This document shows positions 13,106-20,531 of a DNA stretch of 64,000 nucleotides, in pieces. Source of the stretch: Streptomyces violens (GTDB lineage: Bacteria > Actinomycetota > Actinomycetes > Streptomycetales > Streptomycetaceae); contig NZ_JOBH01000004.1 of the NCBI RefSeq assembly GCF_000717745.1, positions 310,001 to 374,000 of the forward strand, in the 5' to 3' direction. Position numbers and translations under genes: made by a program. Each line of letters begins with the position of its first letter. The stretch's first letter is position 1. The notes beneath the pieces are model-generated. The model was not told the DNA's origin. It saw nothing but the letters and a program-made list of their open reading frames with translations, and ran no database searches.

Positions 13106-14598
13106 TTGGCGCCCTCCTCGCGTCCGTCGCCGCGCTCCGCGCCCCGGGTGCGCTGCCACCAGTCCCGGAACGACTCCGCAGGTACGGGTGGTAGGTCGCG
13201 GGTGTCGGACCAGGCGTGCCCCGGACCCGGGAGCCGCCGCGGGTGCAGCCTCCGGGTACGCGCTGCCAGCCGCTGGCCCGCGCGCAGCACACCGGGCCGG
13301 TCGAACACGAAGCCCGCGGCCCGCATCGCAGCGCGCTCCGCCGCGTGCCCCTTCGCCGGCTGGATCACCGTCCGCATTCCACCCCGGACGACCTTGCCGC
13401 CCTCCACGACGCGCTCCCGCAAGTGCACCAGCACCTCCGGAATGTCGATCGCCACCGGACACACCTCGTAACACGCCCCGCACAGCGACGACGCGTACGG
13501 CAGTGAGGCGTCCAGCGCGCTCGCCGTGCCGCGCAGCTGCGGCGTGAGGATCGCGCCGATCGGCCCCGGGTAGGCCGAACCGTACGCGTGGCCGCCGGCC
13601 CGCTCGTACACCGGGCAGACGTTCAGACAGGCCGAGCACCGGATGCAACGCAGCGCCTGCCGGCCGACCGTGTCCGCGAGGGTGTCCGTCCGCCCGTTGT
13701 CCAGCAGGACCAGATGGAACGTCCGCGGCCCGTCCCCGTCAGTCGTACCCGTCCACATCGAGGTGTACGGATTCATCCGCTCGGCCGTGGACGAGCGTGG
13801 CAGCAGTTGGAGGAAGACCTCCAGGTCCTGCCAGGTCGGCACCACCTTCTCGATGCCGACGACGGAGATCAGGGTCTCCGGGAGCGTCAGGCACATCCGG
13901 CCGTTGCCCTCGGACTCCACGACCACCAGCGTCCCGGTCTCCGCGACCATGAAGTTGGCGCCGGAGATGCCGACCTTCGCGCGCAGGAACTTCTCCCGGA
14001 GGTGCAGCCGGGCCGCCTCGGCCAGCTCCGTCGGCCGGTCGCTCAGCCCGTCCGGCGCGGGCCGCCCCCAACTGCCCATCTCCGTGCGGAAGATGTCACG
14101 GATCTCGGAGCGGTTGCGGTGGATCGCCGGGACCAGGATGTGTGACGGGCGGTCCTTGCCGAGCTGCACGATGAGCTCCGCGAGATCCGTCTCGTACGCG
14201 CTGATCCCGGCCTCTGCCAGCGCCTCGTTCAGCCCGATCTCCTGCGTGGCCATCGACTTGACCTTGACGACCTCGCGCTCCCCGGTGGCCCGTACGAGAC
14301 GAGTCACGATGCGGTTGGCCTCCGCCGCGTCGGCCGCCCAGTGCACCTGACCGCCCGCCGCGGTCACCGCCTCCTCCAGCCGCTCCAGATAGTGGTCCAG
14401 GTGGCGCAGCGTACGGTCCTTGATCGCGCGCCCCGCCGCACGCAACTGCGCCCAGTCCGACAGCTCGCCGACCGCCCTGGCGCGCTTGTCCCGGATGGTG
14501 TGCGTGGCATATCGGAGGTTGGCGCGCAGCCGGGTGTCGCGGGTGGAGCGGGCGGCGGCCGCCGGGAAGGCGGGCATGCCCAGGTCGGTGACGCTCAC
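13102..14598 (-). CDS. lutB: Lactate utilization iron-sulfur protein B (LutB)
   Basis: 498 aa. An N-terminal LUD domain (KVKSMATQEIGLNEALAEAG, GISGANFMVAETGTLVVVESEGN split by short gaps) is followed by two ferredoxin-type 4Fe-4S motifs (CIRCSACLNVCP and CGACYEVCP). This is the electron-carrying subunit of the L-lactate dehydrogenase complex LutABC. The start is a GTG at 14598 that overlaps the stop of a duplicated lutA tail (see the repeat at 14593-14656), so it is probably reached by translational coupling. Confidence 0.93.
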   Translation of the reverse strand: MSVTDLGMPAFPAAAARSTRDTRLRANLRYATHTIRDKRARAVGELSDWAQLRAAGRAIKDRTLRHLDHYLERLEEAVTAAGGQVHWAADAAEANRIVTRLVRATGEREVVKVKSMATQEIGLNEALAEAGISAYETDLAELIVQLGKDRPSHILVPAIHRNRSEIRDIFRTEMGSWGRPAPDGLSDRPTELAEAARLHLREKFLRAKVGISGANFMVAETGTLVVVESEGNGRMCLTLPETLISVVGIEKVVPTWQDLEVFLQLLPRSSTAERMNPYTSMWTGTTDGDGPRTFHLVLLDNGRTDTLADTVGRQALRCIRCSACLNVCPVYERAGGHAYGSAYPGPIGAILTPQLRGTASALDASLPYASSLCGACYEVCPVAIDIPEVLVHLRERVVEGGKVVRGGMRTVIQPAKGHAAERAAMRAAGFVFDRPGVLRAGQRLAARTRRLHPRRLPGPGHAWSDTRDLPPVPAESFRDWWQRTRGAERGDGREEGAK

Positions 14599-14656
14599 AG
14601 CACGTTCCCTTCGCTCACAGGGCTTGTCCTCCCAGGGCTCACAGCACGTTCCCTTC
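14593..14656. repeat. 20-bp direct repeat at the lutA-lutB junction
   Basis: The same 20 bp occur at 14593-14612 and 14637-14656. On the coding strand the repeat holds the last codons of lutA (EGN VL stop) and the GTG that overlaps that stop. The distal copy ends lutA; the proximal copy gives lutB its start. The spacer holds GGGAGG and a GTG that opens a 7-codon frame ending in the duplicated stop. Confidence 0.85.
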
Positions 14657-15391
14657 CGTACTGGCCAGGATCTCCGCGATATGAACGGGCCGGACCGTCG
14701 AGCCCTGCCGCGAGAGCGTGCCGCCGATGTGCAGCAGACAGGAGTTGTCGACCGTGCAGACCGCCTCGGCGCCGGTCTCCTGGATGTGCCGGGTCTTGTC
14801 GGCGCCCATCACGGCGGAGACGGCCGGGTTCTTGACGGCGAAGGTGCCGCCGAAGCCGCAGCACTCCTCGGCACCCGCCAGTTCGCGCAGTTCGAGGCCC
14901 TTCACGTGCTGGAGCAGGGCGCGCGGCCGGTCCCCGAGCCCCAGCATCCGCAGCCCGTGGCAGGTCGGGTGGTAGGTGACGGTGTGCGGGTAGTAAGCGC
15001 CCACGTCCGTCACCTTCAACACATCGACCAGGAACTCCGTCAGCTCGTACGTCTTGGGCACGGCTTCCGCCGCCGCCTCGGTGAGCGCCCCGCCGCGCCC
15101 CTCCGCCGCCGCCTTCTGGCCCAGCCGCGGATAGTTGTCGCGCACCATCGCCGCGCACGACCCGGAGGGCGTCACCACGTACTCGTAGTCGCGGAAGGCC
15201 CGCGCGTACCGCAGCGCCAGTGGCTCGGTGGCGTGCCGGTACCCGGTGTTGAACTGCGGCTGTCCGCAGCAGCTCTGCTCGGCCGGGAAGCCGACCTCCA
15301 CGCCCAGCCGTTCCAGGAGGCTGACCACCGCCCGGCCGGTCCGTGGGTACAGCGTGTCGTTGATACAGGTGACGAACAGTGCTACGCGCAC
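14639..15391 (-). CDS. lutA: Lactate utilization protein A (LutA), CCG-domain Fe-S protein
   Basis: 250 aa from a GTG behind AAAGGAG. Two cysteine-rich CCG domains are visible: the first with EQSCCGQPQFNTGY, the second with AGAEECCGFGGTFAVK. This matches LutA/GlcF-like subunits that hold a noncubane Fe-S cluster. First gene of the lutABC operon, divergent from an MHS-family transporter that may import the substrate. The 123-bp divergent gap must hold both promoters. Confidence 0.93.
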   Translation of the reverse strand: MRVALFVTCINDTLYPRTGRAVVSLLERLGVEVGFPAEQSCCGQPQFNTGYRHATEPLALRYARAFRDYEYVVTPSGSCAAMVRDNYPRLGQKAAAEGRGGALTEAAAEAVPKTYELTEFLVDVLKVTDVGAYYPHTVTYHPTCHGLRMLGLGDRPRALLQHVKGLELRELAGAEECCGFGGTFAVKNPAVSAVMGADKTRHIQETGAEAVCTVDNSCLLHIGGTLSRQGSTVRPVHIAEILASTEGNVL

Positions 15392-15514
15392 GTTGCCATC
15401 TCCTTTCGGCCGCCGAATCGGCTGGCGGCCACCGGCCTCGCGAGGGCATGATCACCTGACGGCTCATCCTGCCCGAGCGGCAGGGCCACGTGAAGGACCC
15501 GGGAGCGGAGGCGC

Positions 15515-16819
15515 ATGTCGAGCGCGGAGAACAAGATGGCGGACCGGCAGGCGGGGGAGAAGCGCCCGGTGTCCGCGGCGCGGCAGTTGGTCGCCGCCTC
15601 GGTCGGCAATGCGGTCGAATGGTACGACTGGTACACATATACCTTCCTGGCCACGTACATCGCCGCGCAGATCTTCCCCAAGAGCGCGGAGAATTCGCTG
15701 GTGCCGCTGCTTTCGACGTTCGCGGTCTTCGCGGTGGGATTCTTCATGCGGCCCGTCGGCGGGCTGGTGATGGGCGCGGTCGCCGACCGGCGCGGGCGCC
15801 GTGCGGCGCTGACGGTGACCATTCTGCTGATGGGCGGCAGCAGCCTGCTGATGGGGCTGACGCCGACGTACGCCGCCGCCGGGATTCTCGCGCCGGTCGT
15901 TCTTGTCCTGGCCCGGCTGTTGCAAGGGCTGTCGGTGGGCGGTGAGTTCGCCGCGTCGACCACGTTCCTCGTGGAGTCGGCCGGGCCCGGGCGGCGCGGG
16001 CTCTTCTCCAGCTTCCAGTACGTGTCCACGACCATCGGGCAGCTCGTCGCATCCGGCGTCGCGGCGCTGCTCGTCGCCAATCTCGCGCCCGCCACGATGG
16101 ACAGCTGGGGCTGGCGGGTCCCGTTCGTGCTGGGCGCGCTCCTGAGCCTTGTGGGCTTCTGGATCCGGCGCGGCGCGGAGGAGACACGCAGTGAGGAGCA
16201 GGCGAAGGCGCCCCGTCCCGGCCTCTTCGAGGCGCTGCGCCGCCATCCGCGCGAGTCGCTGCTGATCTGCGGAATCACCGCGGGCGGCACGCTCGCGTAC
16301 TACACGTGGACGTCGTACCTGCCGACGTACGCCGAGCTCAACGCCGGGGTGACCAAGGCGGACGCGCTGCTGGCGGGCACCCTCTCGCTGACGTTCTTCG
16401 CCGTGCTGCAGCCCGTCGCGGGCATCGCGTCCGACCGCTTCGGGCGCAAGCCGCTGCTGCTGATGTTCGGGATCGGCTTCGCCGCGCTGAGCGTGCCGCT
16501 GCTGCGCACGCTCGACGACTCGTTCGTCACGCTGCTGCTCGTGCAGTGCGCGGGCATGATCCTGCTGAGCGGCTTCACGGCCATCTCGGCGGCCGTGAAC
16601 GCGGAGACGTTCCCGGCCCGGGTGCGCGCCGCGGGAATCGGCTTCCCCTACTCGCTCACCGTCGCCCTCTTCGGCGGCACCGCGCCCTACATCGGCACGC
16701 TGTTCAAGGACATGGGGCACGCCGGCCTCTTCCCCGTGTACGTGGCCGTACTGTGCCTGGTCTCCTCCGCCGTCTACCTCCGACTGCCCGAGACCGCCCA
16801 CAGGCCCCTGGAGCGGTGA
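15515..16819 (+). CDS. MFS transporter, metabolite:H+ symporter (MHS) family
   Basis: 434 aa with about 12 hydrophobic segments. MHS-family signs are the N-terminal NAVEWYDWYTYTFLA, the loop 2-3 motif GAVADRRGRRAAL, and LLQGLSVGGEFAASTTFLVE. Members carry small organic acids or osmolytes with protons (KgtP, ShiA, ProP). The divergent lut operon makes lactate or another monocarboxylate a reasonable but unproven substrate. GGAGG lies close to the ATG. Confidence 0.9.
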   Translation: MSSAENKMADRQAGEKRPVSAARQLVAASVGNAVEWYDWYTYTFLATYIAAQIFPKSAENSLVPLLSTFAVFAVGFFMRPVGGLVMGAVADRRGRRAALTVTILLMGGSSLLMGLTPTYAAAGILAPVVLVLARLLQGLSVGGEFAASTTFLVESAGPGRRGLFSSFQYVSTTIGQLVASGVAALLVANLAPATMDSWGWRVPFVLGALLSLVGFWIRRGAEETRSEEQAKAPRPGLFEALRRHPRESLLICGITAGGTLAYYTWTSYLPTYAELNAGVTKADALLAGTLSLTFFAVLQPVAGIASDRFGRKPLLLMFGIGFAALSVPLLRTLDDSFVTLLLVQCAGMILLSGFTAISAAVNAETFPARVRAAGIGFPYSLTVALFGGTAPYIGTLFKDMGHAGLFPVYVAVLCLVSSAVYLRLPETAHRPLER

Positions 16820-17030
16820 GGATGTTGAGTACCGGGTATCCCATAGCGTGTCGCAGAACGCCGTGAACTGGGGCCGCGGGCGGTGTCGGCGGCCCGCCGG
16901 CCGGGCTGAAGGTCGTGGTGACCGGCTCCATGACGGGACGGTCTTGTCGTCGTGGGTGAGGCCGTCGGCGCGAAGCGGGCCAGAGCCGAGGCGCGGCTGA
17001 GGGTGGTGCACCGCCCCACGACGCAGGCTC

Positions 17031-17468
17031 TCAGTCGAGGCAGAACTCGTTGTCCTCGGGGTCGGCCATCACGAGGTGTCCGGCTTCCAGCGGGGGCGCG
17101 GGCTCATGCCGCCGAAGCCGGGTGGCGCCGTGGGAGACGAGCCGTTCGGCTTCCGACTCCAGGGCCGCCATCCGCTCGTCGCCGTCGAGCCCGGGGGCCG
17201 CCCGTACATCGAGGTGGACGCGGTTCTTGGCCTGCTTGCCCTCCGGCACCCGCCGGAAGAACAGCCGCGGCCCGGTGCCCTTCGGATCGACCACCGCCGA
17301 GGCGTCGTTACGGTTCTCAAGGGGCACGCCCATCGCGTCCAGAGCCTGCTCCCACGTCTCGTAACCGCCGGGCGGCCCCTGCACCTGGCAGTCGAGGGCG
17401 GTGCTCCAGAACGCCGCCAGCCCGGCCGGGTCGGCGCAGTCGAACGTGATCTGGATGTCGCGGGCCAC
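17031..17468 (-). CDS. VOC-family (glyoxalase/bleomycin-resistance fold) protein
   Basis: 145 aa from a GTG behind GGGAGGG. The pattern of two beta-alpha-beta-beta-beta halves is visible, starting IQITFDCADPAGLAAFWSTAL and ending VMADPEDNEFCLD, typical of the Glyoxalase_6 subgroup. Members may be small-molecule-binding or metal-dependent enzymes; nothing here tells which. It converges with the MHS transporter gene across 211 bp in which no gene was recognised. Confidence 0.85.
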   Translation of the reverse strand: MARDIQITFDCADPAGLAAFWSTALDCQVQGPPGGYETWEQALDAMGVPLENRNDASAVVDPKGTGPRLFFRRVPEGKQAKNRVHLDVRAAPGLDGDERMAALESEAERLVSHGATRLRRHEPAPPLEAGHLVMADPEDNEFCLD

Positions 17469-17819
17469 CTCAGCTCACCCTCCCGCTTCGCCGGCAGCGG
17501 AGCGCATACCTGTCATCCACCAACAATCCGTTGCATTCAGTCATCGGTCATTGGATATCACCGCGTGGGGCCGGTCCGGGGCGGACACGCCGCAGGCGCT
17601 GCGTACGCGCCGGGTGGGGCCGACGCCGACTGCCGTCGCAGGAGGGCCGGGTGATGCGATGCACACTGCACGTAGTTATATAGTCTGTGGAAAGGGGAAC
17701 CCTCCATGGACGAGGCTCTGCCCTTGGCCAGAGCCCGCTGACAAGTCACACAAGGCAGGCGTCTTCACTCTGTAGTGCGGCCTTTCTGTGGCGTGCCTGC
17801 CGGAGAGAAGGCGACACAT
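17469..17819. other. Intergenic region before the cluster's left-border genes
   Basis: 351 bp without a recognisable gene. It contains the AT-rich stretch GTAGTTATATAGTCTGTGG at 17673-17691, which may hold the promoter of the metallophosphoesterase gene, and a small hairpin (GGCTCTG at 17714-17720, CAGAGCC at 17729-17735). Confidence 0.4.
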
Positions 17820-18710
17820 GTGCCAGCGATGGATGGCCCCGCCGTACCGGCGACCGGTGATGCCGTGGTGAACCTCTTTGCCATCAGCGATCTGCACGTC
17901 CACTTCCCGGAGAACCGGAAGTTCGTCGAGGAGTTGCGGCCCGAGTCGGACAGTGACTGGCTCATCGTCGCGGGAGATGTCTCCGAACTCTCCACGGAGA
18001 TCATCGGGACGATGGAATCGCTGGCCGACCGCTTCGGTACCGTGATCTGGGTGCCGGGCAACCACGAGCTGTGGACTCCGCCGGGAGACCCCGTCCAGCT
18101 CCGGGGCGAGGCCCGCTACCGCTATCTCGTCGACGCCATGCGCGGTCTCGGAGTAGTCACTCCGGAAGATGAGTATCCGCTCTGGCACGGCGCCGAGGGG
18201 CCGGTCGTCGTGGTACCTCTGTTCCTTCTCTACGACTACACATTCCGGCCCGCCGGCACCCACTCGAAGGAGGAGGCGCTGGGCGTCGCCTATGAGTCGG
18301 GTGTCGTCTGTACCGATGAATACTTGCTGCACCCTGATCCGTATCCCAGCCGCGAGGCATGGTGTCAGGCCCGGCTGGAATATACGCAGAAGCGATTGGA
18401 CACGATCGACGTCGACCTGCCCACGGTCCTCGTCAACCACTTCCCGCTGGTGCGGGAGCCCACCCGCATCCTGCGCCACCCGGAGTTCGCCCAGTGGTGC
18501 GGGACCGAGGCCACCGCGGACTGGCACGTTCGCTACCGGGCGGCCACCGTGCTCTACGGGCATCTGCACATACCCCGCACCATCGAGTGCGACGGAGTGC
18601 CGCACCGCGAGGTGTCGCTCGGCTATCCACGCGAATGGGGCCGGCGCCCCCACCCGCCCCGGGGGCTGTGTCGTATCACTCCGGTCGTCCCGCCCAGGAG
18701 TTACGTGTGA
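17820..18710 (+). CDS. Metallophosphoesterase
   Basis: 296 aa from the GTG at 17820, chosen for GGAGAGAAGG ending 8 nt upstream; later starts (ATG 17829, GTG 17868) are possible. All calcineurin-type metal motifs are present: SDLHVHF (DxH), VAGDVS (GD), WVPGNHELW (GNHE), VNHFPL (H) and YGHLHIP (GHxH), so a dinuclear metal centre is expected. It overlaps the PPTase gene by 4 bp (GTGA). This pair is frequent beside actinomycete NRPS/PKS clusters; the phosphoesterase may hydrolyse 3',5'-ADP released by the PPTase or remove phosphopantetheine from carriers, but that is inference. Confidence 0.88.
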   Translation: MPAMDGPAVPATGDAVVNLFAISDLHVHFPENRKFVEELRPESDSDWLIVAGDVSELSTEIIGTMESLADRFGTVIWVPGNHELWTPPGDPVQLRGEARYRYLVDAMRGLGVVTPEDEYPLWHGAEGPVVVVPLFLLYDYTFRPAGTHSKEEALGVAYESGVVCTDEYLLHPDPYPSREAWCQARLEYTQKRLDTIDVDLPTVLVNHFPLVREPTRILRHPEFAQWCGTEATADWHVRYRAATVLYGHLHIPRTIECDGVPHREVSLGYPREWGRRPHPPRGLCRITPVVPPRSYV

Positions 18711-19417
18711 CCGCCGCTGTCACGGACCGGCTGCTGCAAGGGGAGCTGCCGCCGGAGGTCTCCCTCGTGGAACTGTTCGCCGACCCGCCCGTCGCGCTGT
18801 TCCCGGAGGAGGCCGAGGCCGTGGCCGGCGCCGGGGACAAGCGCCGGCAGGAGTACGCCACGGTGCGGCACTGTGCCCGTAAGGCGCTCGTCCGGCTGGG
18901 AGTTGGGCCCGTGCCGATCCCGCCGCGTCAGGACGGCCCTGCCTGGGCCCGGCGGGCCCCTCGCTGGCCCGAGGGCGTCGTGGGCAGCATGACCCACTGC
19001 GACGGCTACCGGGCGGCGGCGGTGGCACGTGCGGAAGCGGTCCTCGCGCTCGGCGTGGACGCCGAGCCGAACGAGCCGCTTCCCGCGGGGATCAGCGACA
19101 CGGTGATGGGGCCCGAGGAACGGGCAACGGCGGCCCGGCTCTCCCTGTCCCATCCCCAAGTCGCCTGGGAGCGGCTGGTTTTCAGCGCGAAGGAGAGCGT
19201 CTTCAAGACGTGGTACCCGCTGACCGGAAGATGGCTGGACTTCACCGAATGCACCGTCAGACCCGACCCCGAGCGCGGCACGTTCACCGGAACTCTGGGC
19301 GTCCCCGGGCCTGTGGTGGAGGGTGTCCGGGTGAATAGGTTTTCCGGGCTGTGGTGTACCTCGATCGCAGAGGGGCATCTGGCGACTGCTGTCGTAATCC
19401 CCGCACGCAGACACTGA
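18707..19417 (+). CDS. 4'-phosphopantetheinyl transferase (Sfp-type)
   Basis: 236 aa from a GTG behind AGGAG, overlapping the previous stop. It contains both PPTase signatures: LGVDAEPN (Mg-binding Asp/Glu) and WERLVFSAKESVFKTW (the KE helix). It transfers phosphopantetheine from CoA to the Ser of carrier domains, and so would activate the six ACP/PCP domains seen in this window. Being coupled to the phosphoesterase suggests the two act together. The length fits actinomycete Sfp/EntD-type enzymes. Confidence 0.92.
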   Translation: MTAAVTDRLLQGELPPEVSLVELFADPPVALFPEEAEAVAGAGDKRRQEYATVRHCARKALVRLGVGPVPIPPRQDGPAWARRAPRWPEGVVGSMTHCDGYRAAAVARAEAVLALGVDAEPNEPLPAGISDTVMGPEERATAARLSLSHPQVAWERLVFSAKESVFKTWYPLTGRWLDFTECTVRPDPERGTFTGTLGVPGPVVEGVRVNRFSGLWCTSIAEGHLATAVVIPARRH

Positions 19418-19883
19418 GATATACACAGTCTGTGAGCCTAGGCCCAAGGGTCCGTAAAAAATTGTGAAAGATGCGGAGGGAGAGAGGGGTGGGACAAGAG
19501 GGGCCGAATTCATGTCGAGTCGGCGCGCTGCTGAGACCGGAAAAGAGGGATTAGGCCCGGCAGATCATGACACGTCTTCGCAGCGTAGGGTGTGGTCGGA
19601 CCGCCTGGAACGCGGTCCGGCCAGGTCGTCCTGGCCTGCCTGTGGCCATGGCTGCCGTGGTATTCGGGACACTCCTGGGTATTGCCCTACAGGCGTGTGG
19701 CTTCTTTCCTCAGCGGACAGTTACCATGATGTCGAGAGCTGTGGACACTTCCGAAACCCCTCATATGACCGATGTGAGGGTTGTGGCCTCCAGGGGGGGC
19801 TCTCTCGCTCATACCGCACGATCTATCGCGCGAGTGACGAAGACGAGTGACGAATCGGAAGGGCTCATGATTGTGAGCATCGA
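19418..19883. other. Mostly non-coding gap with one doubtful ORF
   Basis: 466 bp of lower GC. A 106-codon plus-strand frame (19567-19887) has one hydrophobic segment (AAVVFGTLLGIALQACGFF) and ends in an ATGA overlap with the next gene, but its third-position GC is low and it has no recognisable relative. I do not call it a gene. ATATACACAGTCTGTG just after the PPTase stop resembles the AT-rich element before the phosphoesterase gene. Confidence 0.4.
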
Positions 19884-20363
19884 ATGAAATGGACTATTAC
19901 CGTCGAGGCGTCCAGCGGAAGCGTCGACGAGACACCAGCGACGATCACCGCAGTGATGCAGAGCAGTGCTGATGAGGCGCCGCGGATAGTGGAGCTCGTG
20001 GTCCGCGCCTCGGAGGAGGGCGGGATTCCCCCGCGCGCCGCACTCGACATCGACTTCGAGATGCTCGCCCAAGCGGTGAGCGGAGTCGCTGCCCCGGGAG
20101 CGGCGTCCCCCGTACGGAAGGCCCCGGAAGGGCCCAAGGCCCCGGCCCCCGCGGCCGATGAGCACTCCGAGCGCCCGTACCGCAAGATGCCCGACGCGGA
20201 GGAGGTGACCGAGGTATTCCTGGAAACCCGCAGCGTGGGAAAGGTCGCGCAGCACTACGAGGTGCCCCGCTACACCGCACAGTCCTGGATCGACAGGCTG
20301 CGCCGGCTGGGGTACGTGAACGAGTCCAAGTCGGGCGCGTCGTCCCGGCGCGGCAGAGGCTGA
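19884..20363 (+). CDS. Small HTH-containing protein, possible DNA-binding regulator
   Basis: 159 aa. The N-terminal 70 residues look like a compact alpha/beta segment (MKWTITVEASSG). A Pro/Ala-rich linker covers about residues 75-97. The C-terminus has a homeodomain-like helix-turn-helix: VTEVFLETRSVGKVAQHYEV then PRYTAQSWIDRLRRLGYV, the pattern of a recognition helix. Proteins with this layout occur widely in Streptomyces as uncharacterised putative DNA-binding proteins. It is the only regulator candidate inside the cluster, so a pathway role is possible but unsupported. No strong ribosome site precedes the ATG. Confidence 0.7.
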   Translation: MKWTITVEASSGSVDETPATITAVMQSSADEAPRIVELVVRASEEGGIPPRAALDIDFEMLAQAVSGVAAPGAASPVRKAPEGPKAPAPAADEHSERPYRKMPDAEEVTEVFLETRSVGKVAQHYEVPRYTAQSWIDRLRRLGYVNESKSGASSRRGRG

Positions 20364-20450
20364 CCACACGCCGGAGTCCCGCTGCTCAGCAGAGTCCCGC
20401 CACACGGCAGGACGGCCGGCGGCGACGAAGACCTCGAGGAGCGGGGCGAA

Positions 20451-20505
20451 AACGCCCAGTGGACCTCGCAGCGCAATCCTCTGCGAAGTCCACTGCGTCG
20501 GCGTT
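20451..20505. terminator. Long bidirectional hairpin terminator
   Basis: The left arm AACGCCCAGTGGACCTCGCA (20451-20470, with one more G) pairs almost fully with 20481-20505; there is one internal mismatch and a small bulge. The loop is about 9 nt. It sits between the convergent HTH gene and the end of the NRPS block and should stop transcription from both sides. Confidence 0.85.
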
Positions 20506-20531
20506 ATGACACAGGCTCTTACGTCCAGCGG

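Noticed and set aside
16820..17030. Possible transposase remnant between the MHS transporter and VOC genes
   Set aside because: Minus-strand fragments looked vaguely transposase-like, but no catalytic motif, inverted repeats or target duplication could be found.
19464..19850. A 128-codon plus-strand frame with several Cys residues (CEGCGLQGG)
   Set aside because: Considered as a LysW-like or zinc-ribbon protein, but it lacks the paired CxxC spacing and the acidic Glu-ending tail, and its codon use is poor.
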